Part shown: one piece after another, positions 33,247-40,145 of the stretch | How positions within the stretch are numbered: the first letter of the stretch is position 1 | Layout of the letters: every line of letters begins with the position of its first letter | Source: Oxalobacteraceae bacterium | GTDB taxonomy: Bacteria; Pseudomonadota; Gammaproteobacteria; Burkholderiales; Burkholderiaceae_D | Direction: 5' to 3' | DNA length: 42,359 nt | Assembly (NCBI GenBank): GCA_013284265.1 | Contig: JABTBR010000056.1 | Coordinates: forward strand, 1-42,359 | Translations under genes and position numbers: made by a program | Notes under the pieces: generated by a model | What the model saw: the letters and a program-made list of their open reading frames with translations, nothing else | Told to the model about the DNA's origin: nothing | Database searches by the model: none

Positions 33247-34008
33247 ATGACCCGCATGCACACCCTTGCCGCCGCCGCCATCGTTGCGCTCGCCGCGCAC
33301 GCCGCCCAGGCGGATACCCTGCCCACTTCCGGCACCCTCGTTGTCGTGCCCGCCTTTGGCGAAGTCAAGCAGGTCAACGACCAGGCCACCGCCACCCTGG
33401 CGATCGAAGAGCAGGACAAGGACAAGGCCGCCGCCGCTTCGCGCGTCAACCTGAAAATGAAGCAGGGCGCCGAGATCGTCAAACGCGAAGATCCGGGCGC
33501 CGTCCTGAAAACCCAGGGCTACTATACTTATCCCGTGTATCCGGAAGACCGTCCGGTCGCGCCTGGCGCCGTCGCCAAGATGCGCGTGCCGACCGCCTGG
33601 CGCGTGGGCCAGTATCTGCAGGTGACCACCACCAATCTGGACAAGCTGCCCAAGACCGTGGCCGCCGCCCAGCGCATCCTGACCCTGAACAGCCTGAATT
33701 TCGGCCTGTCGCCGGAAGCGACCCGCAAGCTCGACGACCAGCGCATCGCCGCCACGTACAAGAACCTGAACGAGCGCATCGCCTCGATCGCCAAGGCCAT
33801 GGGGCGCAATCTGAGCGATGCCGTGCTCGACACGGTGGACTTCGAAGGTTCGGGCAATTATGCCCAGCGCGAAGGCGGCGCGATGGCCGCGCCGATGATG
33901 ATGCGTTCGGCCAAGTCCATGGATGCCGCGCCGGTGGAAGAGCCCAGCTTCGAGCCGGGCGAGACCACCTTGCAGATGCATTTGGTGGGCAAGGTCAAGT
34001 TCCGTTAA
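33247..34008 (+). CDS. SIMPL (DUF541) domain-containing secreted protein
   Basis: Protein of 253 residues, start set at MTRMHTLAAAA so that the signal peptide (cleavage after AAHAAQA) is N-terminal; TTGGAG lies 9 bases upstream. The mature part has TSGTLVVVPAFGEVKQVNDQATATLAIEEQDKDKAAAASRV, the start of a SIMPL domain, and a pattern of alternating beta strands and a helix. The C-terminus has a Met-rich stretch (GGAMAAPMMMRSAKSM) typical of the family. SIMPL proteins are periplasmic or surface proteins of poorly known role. Its place between ilvC and pssA suggests no pathway link. Confidence 0.82.
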   Translation: MTRMHTLAAAAIVALAAHAAQADTLPTSGTLVVVPAFGEVKQVNDQATATLAIEEQDKDKAAAASRVNLKMKQGAEIVKREDPGAVLKTQGYYTYPVYPEDRPVAPGAVAKMRVPTAWRVGQYLQVTTTNLDKLPKTVAAAQRILTLNSLNFGLSPEATRKLDDQRIAATYKNLNERIASIAKAMGRNLSDAVLDTVDFEGSGNYAQREGGAMAAPMMMRSAKSMDAAPVEEPSFEPGETTLQMHLVGKVKFR

Positions 34009-34023
34009 GCAGGTAAATTTCGC

Positions 34024-34193
34024 CGCCAAGTGCCGGGGGTGCGCATAAAGGTGCCGCAACGCGTTGTTAGAACCCACGGCAAAGAGCCGGGGCTTCTGCA
34101 TGGAGGTGCCGCAACGCGTTGTTAGAACCCACGGCAAAGAGCCGGGGTCTGACCCGCCGGGTCAGACCCCAGGGGTGCGCCATGGGTTTTAGG
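34024..34193 (+). repeat. Copy R6 of the nested-palindrome repeat (best example)
   Basis: A degenerate half (GCCAAGTGCCGGGGG) at about 34025 is followed by two units of period 55 (GTGCCGCAACGCGTTGTTAG at 34051 and 34106). Each unit ends in AACCCACGGCAAAGAGCCGG. The second leads into the inner hairpin GGGGTCTGACCC-GCC-GGGTCAGACCCC (34144-34170) and the closing arm GCGCCATGGGTTTT. The outer arms AACCCACGGC and GCCATGGGTT pair with one mismatch. The remaining 34194-34340 shows no gene; it holds the pssA leader. Confidence 0.82.
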
Positions 34194-34340
34194 CAGAAGC
34201 CGGCGGCCCGCTGGCGATGATGTTAGTCCGCGGCCTTGACGCTGTTGGCATTGACCCACAGCGATCATCAGCGACCTTTTTTGTTGCCTCCTCCTCTATA
34301 ATGATGGCGCAGCATGACTCATGATTAGAAATGGAACCCC

Positions 34341-35213
34341 ATGGCAAAATTCCCCCGTCGCAGAGCCAAGACCATCGCCGCCACCGGCGTCAAGGCGCCC
34401 AAGGCTTCGCGCTTCGCCCGTTTCGCGCGCCAGCCGGCCGCCGATGGCGACAAGCCGCGCCGGCGCGGAATCTATCTGCTGCCGAACGCTTTCACGACGG
34501 CGGCGCTGTTTTGCGGCTTCTATGCCATCGTCATGGCGATGAACCAGAAATTCGAACACGCGGCCTGGGCGATCTTCATCGCCATGGTGCTCGACGGCCT
34601 CGACGGCCGCATCGCCCGCCTGACCAATACCCAGAGTGAATTCGGCGCCCAGTACGACAGCCTGTCGGACATGGTGTCCTTCGGCGCCGCGCCGGCGCTG
34701 GTGATCTACGAATGGTCGCTGCGCGGCCTGGGCAAGCTGGGCTGGATCGCCGCCTTCGTCTACTGCGCCGGCGGCGCGCTGCGCCTGGCCCGTTTCAACA
34801 CGAATATCGAAGTGGTCGACAAGCGCTTCTTCCAGGGCCTGCCCAGCCCGGCTGCGGCGGCGCTGGTCGCGGGCTTCATCCTGCTGATGGACGACCTGCA
34901 GGTGTCCGGCATCCAGCTGCCCTGGGTATCCTGGGCGATCGCCCTGTTCGCCGGCCTGACCATGGTCACCAATGTGCCCTTCTACAGTTTCAAGGACGTC
35001 AATTTCCGCAAGTCGGTGCCGTTTATCGCGGTGTTCCTGATCGCGCTGGCGTTTGCGCTGGTGTCCATCGATCCGCCCAAGGTGCTGTTCCCGATCTTTA
35101 TCGCCTACGGCCTGTCGGGCTATCTGGTGTATTTCTGGCGCATGGCCAAGGGCAAGCCGGTGAGCATCATCCAGACCGATAGCGACCCGGTCGACCCGAG
35201 CGAGCGCCGCTGA
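34341..35213 (+). CDS. pssA: CDP-diacylglycerol-serine O-phosphatidyltransferase
   Basis: Integral membrane enzyme of 290 residues making phosphatidylserine from CDP-diacylglycerol and serine. The CDP-alcohol phosphotransferase motif is complete: D85-G-L-D88-G-R-I-A-R, then G, D106 and D110 (FGAQYDSLSD). About eight hydrophobic helices follow. The first ~40 residues form a basic Arg/Lys-rich extension (RRRAKTIAATGVKAPK) longer than in many homologs. It precedes leuA by 70 bases. The phosphatidylserine decarboxylase gene often found next to it in related bacteria is not present here. Confidence 0.93.
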   Translation: MAKFPRRRAKTIAATGVKAPKASRFARFARQPAADGDKPRRRGIYLLPNAFTTAALFCGFYAIVMAMNQKFEHAAWAIFIAMVLDGLDGRIARLTNTQSEFGAQYDSLSDMVSFGAAPALVIYEWSLRGLGKLGWIAAFVYCAGGALRLARFNTNIEVVDKRFFQGLPSPAAAALVAGFILLMDDLQVSGIQLPWVSWAIALFAGLTMVTNVPFYSFKDVNFRKSVPFIAVFLIALAFALVSIDPPKVLFPIFIAYGLSGYLVYFWRMAKGKPVSIIQTDSDPVDPSERR

Positions 35214-35283
35214 GCCCGGCAGGCGGCCGTTCCCTATCATTTTTCCCAGCCGAGCAGTGTGAGTTTTGAGCCACGGAGCCATC

Positions 35284-36831
35284 ATGAGTAACGCATCGAA
35301 TCGCCTGATCATCTTTGACACCACCCTGCGCGATGGCGAGCAATCGCCCGGCGCCTCGATGACGCGCGACGAGAAGCTGCGCATCGCCAAGCAGCTCGAG
35401 CGCCTGCGCGTGGATGTGATCGAGGCCGGCTTCGCCGCCGCTTCCCAGGGCGATTTCGAATCGATCAAGGCGATCGCCAGCGTGGTGCGCGAGTCCACCA
35501 TCTGCTCGCTGTCGCGCGCCAATGACCGCGACATCGCACGCGCGGCCGAGGCGCTGGCCCCGGCCGAACGCAAGCGCATCCACACCTTCATCGCCACCTC
35601 GCCGCTGCACATGGAAATGAAGCTGCGCATGCTGCCCGAGCAGGTGCTGACGCAGGCGAAGAACGCGGTGCGCTTCGCGCGCCAGTTCACCGACGATATC
35701 GAGTTCAGCCCGGAGGACGGCAGCCGCTCGGACGAAGATTTCCTGTGCCGCGTGCTCGAAGGCGTGATCGCCGAGGGCGCCACCACCATCAACTTCCCCG
35801 ACACGGTCGGCTATGCCGTGCCGGAAATCTTCGGTGAAACCATCCGCCGCCTGCGCGAACGCATTCCGAATTCCGACAAGGCGATCTGGTCGGTGCACTG
35901 CCATAACGACCTGGGACTGGCCGTGGCCAATTCGCTGGCCGGCGTCATGATAGGCGGCGCGCGCCAGATCGAATGCACCATCAATGGCCTGGGCGAGCGC
36001 GCCGGCAATACCGCGCTGGAAGAAGTGGTGATGGCGCTGCGCACCCGTTCCGGCTACTACAATCTGGACGTGGGCATCGACACCACCCAGATCGTGGCGG
36101 CGTCCAAGATGGTGTCGCAGATCACCGGTTTCGCGGTGCAGCCGAACAAGGCCGTGGTCGGCGCGAACGCTTTCGCGCATGCCTCCGGCATTCACCAGGA
36201 CGGCATCCTGAAGGCGCGCGAAACCTACGAGATCATGCGTGCCGAAGACGTGGGCTGGACCGCCAACAAGATCGTGCTGGGCAAGCTGTCGGGCCGCAAC
36301 GCCTTCAAGCAGCGCCTGCAGGAACTGGGCATCGCGCTCGATTCCGAGGCGGAGATCAATGCCGCCTTCGGCCGCTTCAAGGAACTGGCCGACCGCAAGT
36401 CCGAGATCTTCGATGAAGACATCATGGCCCTGGTGTCGGACGAGCAGCAGTCGCAGGAAAGCGAGTACTACCGCTTCGTGTCGCTGTCGCAGCGCTCGGA
36501 AACGGGCGAGGTGCCGACGGCCACCGTGGTGTTCTCGATCGACGGCCAGGAACGCAGCTGCGAAGGCCGCGGCGACGGGCCGGTCGACGCGACCGTCAAT
36601 GCGATTGAAAGCGCGGCCGCCAGCGGCGCCGAACTGGTGCTGTTCTCGGTCAACGCGATCAGCACCGGCACCCAGTCGCAGGGCGAAGTGACGATGCGCC
36701 TGTCCAAGGAAGGCCGCATCGTCAATGGCGTGGGCGCCGATCCGGACATCATCGTCGCCTCGGCCAAGGCCTACATCTCGGCGCTGAACAAGCTGCACTC
36801 GAAGATCGAAAAGGTCAACCCGCAGAACTGA
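35284..36831 (+). CDS. leuA: 2-Isopropylmalate synthase
   Basis: Enzyme of 515 residues committing 2-ketoisovalerate and acetyl-CoA to leucine. The HMGL-like TIM barrel starts IIFDTTLRDGEQSPGASM and has the metal ligands in VHCHNDLGLAVANSLAG; the C-terminal LeuA dimer/regulatory domain (about 390-510) binds leucine. The start at MSNASNRLI is preferred over ATG/GTG codons upstream because the barrel starts directly after it. It is the last gene before a strong bidirectional terminator and shares substrate flow with ilvB, ilvN and ilvC upstream. Confidence 0.96.
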   Translation: MSNASNRLIIFDTTLRDGEQSPGASMTRDEKLRIAKQLERLRVDVIEAGFAAASQGDFESIKAIASVVRESTICSLSRANDRDIARAAEALAPAERKRIHTFIATSPLHMEMKLRMLPEQVLTQAKNAVRFARQFTDDIEFSPEDGSRSDEDFLCRVLEGVIAEGATTINFPDTVGYAVPEIFGETIRRLRERIPNSDKAIWSVHCHNDLGLAVANSLAGVMIGGARQIECTINGLGERAGNTALEEVVMALRTRSGYYNLDVGIDTTQIVAASKMVSQITGFAVQPNKAVVGANAFAHASGIHQDGILKARETYEIMRAEDVGWTANKIVLGKLSGRNAFKQRLQELGIALDSEAEINAAFGRFKELADRKSEIFDEDIMALVSDEQQSQESEYYRFVSLSQRSETGEVPTATVVFSIDGQERSCEGRGDGPVDATVNAIESAAASGAELVLFSVNAISTGTQSQGEVTMRLSKEGRIVNGVGADPDIIVASAKAYISALNKLHSKIEKVNPQN

Positions 36832-36854
36832 GTGGCAGCAGATCGTACTGGAAG

Positions 36855-36892
36855 CAAAAAAGCCGCCGGATCGTCAGATCCGGCGGCTTTTT
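36855..36892 (+). terminator. Bidirectional intrinsic terminator, leuA and PEP-CTERM gene 1
   Basis: A perfect 12-bp stem (AGCCGCCGGATC and GATCCGGCGGCT) with a 4-base loop, an A-run before it and a T-run after it. It works on either strand: it ends leuA on the plus strand and the PEP-CTERM gene at 36921 on the minus strand. Confidence 0.92.
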
Positions 36893-36920
36893 ACGTTGGC
36901 AGGGCTAGCCTGCCTGCTAC

Positions 36921-37583
36921 TTAGGCTTGCTTGCGGCGACGGGCCAGGAAGGCCATGATGCCCAGGCCGGCCAGCATCATGCCGTAGGTTTCTGGTTCCG
37001 GTACCGGAGCGGCCATGGTGAAGACCACGCGATCGTAGTCGGTGGAATCGTTCAGCCAGTAGTGGGTGCCACTGCGCCAGCCACCGTTCATATAGCTTGG
37101 CGCGGCGTCATAACCACCGCTGGTATGCCAGCTCAGGCGGGTCGAGCCGTCGTCCGTGTAGTCCGGGTTCAGGTCCGAGGCAACAGTGTCGGCGGAGTTT
37201 TGGGTGATGCTCAGGCCCAGGCCGGCGAAGCCCATCGAGCCGCCGTTGTAGTACCACTCGGAGCCGTTGGAGGCGTGCGTGGTGTTGTAGGCGGTGTAGG
37301 TTTGCAGTTCGGCCAGGGTGGTGGCGGCGGCCAGTTCGATGATGTCGGTGCCATGGACGCGCGAACCGATCATGACCAGATCGTTGGCGCCGATGCCGGC
37401 GAACAGATTGTCGATCGTATCGCTGCTGCCGTAGGAGTTCTGATAGTTCAGGGACCAGCCCCACGAGCCGGTCACATCGGCGAAAGACAGATTGTTTTGC
37501 ACGCCGACCGGCACCACGGCGGCTTGGGCCGCAGCGAAGGCGAGGGTGGTCGAGACTGCCAGAATCAGTTGTTTCAGTTTCAT
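36921..37583 (-). CDS. PEP-CTERM sorting domain-containing protein, paralog 1
   Basis: Protein of 220 residues. Signal peptide MKLKQLILAVSTTLAFAAAQA, a secreted domain (about 22-190), and a C-terminal PEP-CTERM signal: VPEPETYGMMLAGLG, a hydrophobic helix, and RRRKQA. Exosortase (EpsH/XrtA type) would recognise this signal and process the protein during export, usually in exopolysaccharide-producing bacteria; no exosortase gene is in the window. The secreted part is rich in Gly, Ser, Asn, Tyr and shares long blocks (VVPVGVQNNLSFADVTG, GSEWYYNGGSMGFAGLGL, WLNDSTDYDRVVF) with the gene at 38442, its tandem paralog. The biological role is unknown. Confidence 0.9.
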   Translation of the reverse strand: MKLKQLILAVSTTLAFAAAQAAVVPVGVQNNLSFADVTGSWGWSLNYQNSYGSSDTIDNLFAGIGANDLVMIGSRVHGTDIIELAAATTLAELQTYTAYNTTHASNGSEWYYNGGSMGFAGLGLSITQNSADTVASDLNPDYTDDGSTRLSWHTSGGYDAAPSYMNGGWRSGTHYWLNDSTDYDRVVFTMAAPVPEPETYGMMLAGLGIMAFLARRRKQA

Positions 37584-37714
37584 TGTTATTCCAGTTTAAA
37601 TTATGTTTATTATGGGAAAATCCAGCGCCTGTGAGCGGTGATTGGCAGGCTCGTGCGGACAATTTCTATTGTTTCATCCATTATCGTCCAAGCATGTGTA
37701 TTCTGTATCGAAAG

Positions 37715-37769
37715 TTGCAAAATGTAAATTATTTTTCCTAAGTTTGTTGTTTGTTTTCCTAGTGGAAAC
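37715..37769 (-). promoter_or_regulatory. Shared upstream element of PEP-CTERM gene 1
   Basis: On the minus strand: inverted repeat GTTTCC-ACTA-GGAAAAC (37769 downwards), then AAACAACA, 16 variable bases, ATTTACATTTTGCAAC with TTTGCAA at 37721-37715. The same elements occur at the same spacing before PEP-CTERM gene 2 (39291-39345). It lies 132 bases before the ATG. It may be an activator site plus promoter. Confidence 0.6.
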
Positions 37770-37777
37770 TTAGCGTA

Positions 37778-38272
37778 TTACGGTCCCCAGCGGCGCTTTT
37801 CATCGCGTTCGGGATCGGGGCCGTTCATCATCATCCTGACCACGCCGTCGTGGTCGAAGTGCACATGCATCATCGAATCCCAGACATCGGCCTCCTTGTA
37901 GCGGTAGGACCAGACTTCCAGCTTGGGCAGCGACAGATACATGGTTTCGGCGGGGCGGCCGAACTTGCGCAGGATGCTGGCCTTGCTGTCGCTGCCGACC
38001 TTGACGGTGGCGAAGTTGTCACTTGTGAGCACCTGCCGGTAGTTGCGCAGGCGATGGTCCGGGCCCAGCCTGGCCATATAGCTGAACTGGCTCAGGCCGC
38101 CCCAGGCGTACTCGAGCAGGGTGTCGGCGCCGTCGGCATAGCGCGCCGTCGGCTGGCCCAGTCTTGCCAGCACGGCCTGCTCGCTGTCGCCGGGCTGGGG
38201 TGGCGGGGCGAACAGTGTCGCGCAGCCGGCCAGCAGCCAGGCCAGCGGGGTGAAAAGAATCGCTTGCTTCAT
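37778..38272 (-). CDS. Small outer-membrane lipoprotein, SmpA/OmlA-like
   Basis: Protein of 164 residues. The lipobox LAGC places the lipidated Cys at residue 17 (MKQAILFTPLAWLLAGC), which fixes the start at 38272, with GGAG upstream. The mature protein has two similar halves, each with a GxSxxxVLxxLGxPT-like turn: PGDSEQAVLARLGQPTARY and GSDSKASILRKFGRPAETM, then LEVWSYRY. This doubled pattern resembles SmpA/OmlA (BamE) type lipoproteins. It lies between the two PEP-CTERM paralogs on the same strand. A link to their export or to the envelope is possible but unproven. Confidence 0.7.
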   Translation of the reverse strand: MKQAILFTPLAWLLAGCATLFAPPPQPGDSEQAVLARLGQPTARYADGADTLLEYAWGGLSQFSYMARLGPDHRLRNYRQVLTSDNFATVKVGSDSKASILRKFGRPAETMYLSLPKLEVWSYRYKEADVWDSMMHVHFDHDGVVRMMMNGPDPERDEKRRWGP

Positions 38273-38373
38273 CTGCGTGCTCCGGTGCATGGGCGAGGGC
38301 TGGCGCAGCGCCGCGGCGCGCCACCTGGCCATTATGCTTGCCGCGGCCATGTGGCGCGCGCACCGCAGATGAA

Positions 38374-38407
38374 AACAGCCGCCGGTTCCTTGGGAACGGG
38401 CGGCTGT
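38374..38407 (-). terminator. Intrinsic terminator after PEP-CTERM gene 2
   Basis: ACAGCCGCC and GGCGGCTGT form a 9-bp stem, with inner pairing GGTTCC/GGAAC. On the minus strand the stem is followed by TTTTC, so it ends the PEP-CTERM transcript that stops at 38442. Confidence 0.7.
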
Positions 38408-38441
38408 CGGTGCTGACGGCGGGGCCTGGCCCGCCTAGGGA

Positions 38442-39101
38442 TTAGGCTGCCTGGCGGCGCCGTGCCAGGAAGGCCAGGATGCCCAGGCCGGCGATCATCA
38501 TGCCGTAGGTTTCCGGTTCAGGCACGGGGGCCATGAACACCACGCGGTCGTAATCGGTGGAATCGTTCAGCCAGACGTTGGTGCCGCTGCGCCAGCCGCC
38601 GATCACCATGGTCGGTACGTTTTGCGGGCCGGACTGGTCGGTGTGCCAGCTCAGGCGGCTCAAGCCGTCGTCAGGATAGGAGCCGGTGTAGGAGGAGCTG
38701 GTGACGTCGGCCGAGGTCTGGTAAATCGTCAGCCCGAGGCCGGCGAAGCCCATCGACCAGCCGTTGTAATACCATTCGCTGCCGTTGGCGGCATGGGTCT
38801 GGTCCTGGCCGGTATAGGTCTGGATGTCCGCCAGGGTGGCGGCGGCGGCCACTTCAATGACGTCGGTGCCATGGATGCGCGAACCGATCATCACCATATC
38901 GCCCGCGCCGATGCCGGCGAAGACATTTGCCAGCGAATCGGTGCTGCCGTAGGAATTCTGGTAGGTCAGGGTCCAGCCCATGACGCCGGTGACATCGGCG
39001 AACGACAGGTTGTTCTGGACACCGACAGGAACGACGGCTGCCTGGGCGGCGCCGAAGGCCACAGTGGCCGACATGGCCAGTGCTAGTTGAGTGAGTTTCA
39101 T
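38442..39101 (-). CDS. PEP-CTERM sorting domain-containing protein, paralog 2
   Basis: Protein of 219 residues. Signal peptide MKLTQLALAMSATVAFGAAQA, secreted domain, and PEP-CTERM signal (VPEPETYGMMIAGLG, hydrophobic helix, RRRQAA). It matches the gene at 36921 along its whole length, with most differences in the segment at about 130-165, suggesting a fairly recent duplication. It is followed by its own terminator and preceded by the same upstream element as its paralog. Exosortase processing is expected by analogy. The function is unknown. Confidence 0.9.
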   Translation of the reverse strand: MKLTQLALAMSATVAFGAAQAAVVPVGVQNNLSFADVTGVMGWTLTYQNSYGSTDSLANVFAGIGAGDMVMIGSRIHGTDVIEVAAAATLADIQTYTGQDQTHAANGSEWYYNGWSMGFAGLGLTIYQTSADVTSSSYTGSYPDDGLSRLSWHTDQSGPQNVPTMVIGGWRSGTNVWLNDSTDYDRVVFMAPVPEPETYGMMIAGLGILAFLARRRQAA

Positions 39102-39290
39102 GGTTGTCTATCCTGTTTGAATTATGTTTTGGATACATCAACAATGCGCGGAGTGATGCAGGTGCTGGGCCGGATAGGCTGTTCTGCAAGGCTGCCCGCC
39201 GCGCTCGGTCCTCGAACCTGGCAGCCCTCACTGACAATTCTCAAACGAACTTTAAATTGTCCTCAAGGCATAAAGATTTTGCATCTCTAA

Positions 39291-39345
39291 TTGCAAATAG
39301 TAAATACATATTTGCTATCCTGTTGCTTGTTTTCCGCATGGAAAC
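39291..39345 (-). promoter_or_regulatory. Shared upstream element of PEP-CTERM gene 2
   Basis: On the minus strand: GTTTCC-ATGC-GGAAAAC (39345 downwards), AAGCAACA, variable bases, ATTTACTATTTGCAAT with TTTGCAA at 39297-39291. Arms, AACAACA-like box, ATTTAC and TTTGCAA are all at the same offsets as before PEP-CTERM gene 1. It starts 190 bases before the ATG. Confidence 0.6.
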
Positions 39346-39500
39346 TATGACTTGAGGGCGCACGATAGCGCTGTTTACCAGTGCACATGCACGCAGGAAA
39401 GATTGCTGATACAATAAGCTTCTGTTGCAGGCATCACCGCCGTTTCACTGTATTGGCAAGAAAAGTGGACTGGACGGAATACAGGCGACGAATTTTCCGC

Positions 39501-39506
39501 TATACT
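39501..39506 (+). promoter_or_regulatory. Candidate -10 box of rpsO
   Basis: TATACT stands 90 bases before the rpsO ATG, in the 494-base gap 39102-39595. No good -35 lies 17 bases upstream (AATACA). The rest of the gap holds the divergent PEP-CTERM upstream element and nothing else I can identify. Confidence 0.4.
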
Positions 39507-39595
39507 CGCGGGTCTGGTCCTTGGATCAGTTTTTTTTGAAGTTCACGGTGTGCAGGGTTCAGACTCCGCGCACCGCATGTTAAAGGTAAATAATC

Positions 39596-39865
39596 ATGAC
39601 CGTAGAAAACATCAACAAAGCCGCGATCATCGCGGACAACGCCCGTGGTCAAAACGACACCGGCTCGCCAGAAGTTCAAGTTGCGCTGCTGACCGCACGT
39701 ATCAACGAATTGAACGGCCACTTCAAAGCACACAGCAAGGATCACCACTCGCGCCGCGGCCTGATCATGATGGTCAACCGTCGTAAGAGCCTGCTGTCCT
39801 ACCTGAAGGGCAAAGACGCTACCCGTTATCGCGATCTGATCGCTAAACTCGGTCTGCGTAAGTAA
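39596..39865 (+). CDS. rpsO: 30S ribosomal protein S15
   Basis: Protein of 89 residues, full length. It is recognised by GSPEVQVALLTARINELNGHFKAH, HSRRGLIMMVNRRKSLLSYLK and the end YRDLIAKLGLRK. S15 binds the central domain of 16S rRNA early in 30S assembly and often represses its own mRNA. It precedes pnp, the usual order in proteobacteria, with a terminator-like hairpin between them. Confidence 0.98.
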   Translation: MTVENINKAAIIADNARGQNDTGSPEVQVALLTARINELNGHFKAHSKDHHSRRGLIMMVNRRKSLLSYLKGKDATRYRDLIAKLGLRK

Positions 39866-39889
39866 TATTTGCGTCACCCGGTTTAAACA

Positions 39890-39924
39890 GAAATGCCTGC
39901 GCCAGTTCGCTGACGCGGGCATTT
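39890..39924 (+). terminator. Terminator-like hairpin between rpsO and pnp
   Basis: AAATGCCTGCG pairs with CGCGGGCATTT (one mismatch or bulge), followed by TGTCATTTTCC. It lies 25 bases after the rpsO stop. As in other bacteria it may only partly end the transcript, leaving some read-through into pnp. Confidence 0.7.
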
Positions 39925-39990
39925 TGTCATTTTCCGGGCGAAAAATTGCTAAGTGGAATCCGCTCTTAGCGATGCGGCATGGAATTCCCT

Positions 39991-40123
39991 GAAGCCTGAC
40001 AAGCTTCGGAAATACAGCAGTACCTGTAGTGGCTGGTGAAACAGCAGTAAAAGTAGTAAAGGCGGGGAATTACAAGAGACGCCGCCTGTGGTGAGGTGAA
40101 CGACAGCCCCTGAAAATCTGTCG
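39991..40123 (+). other. pnp leader with two hairpins
   Basis: The 280-base rpsO-pnp gap holds, after the terminator, two small hairpins: GAAGC (39991-39995) with GCTTC (40003-40007), and CGACAG (40101-40106) with CTGTCG (40118-40123), the latter 22 bases before the pnp ATG. In E. coli a pnp leader stem is cut by RNase III for autoregulation. Whether these do the same is unknown. Confidence 0.35.
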
Positions 40124-40145
40124 GCAAATAGAAAGGGAATAACCC

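Noticed and set aside
37584..37714. Sigma-54 (-24/-12) promoter for PEP-CTERM gene 1
   Set aside because: No GG-N10-GC pair with the flanking consensus was found on the minus strand between the shared element and the ATG.
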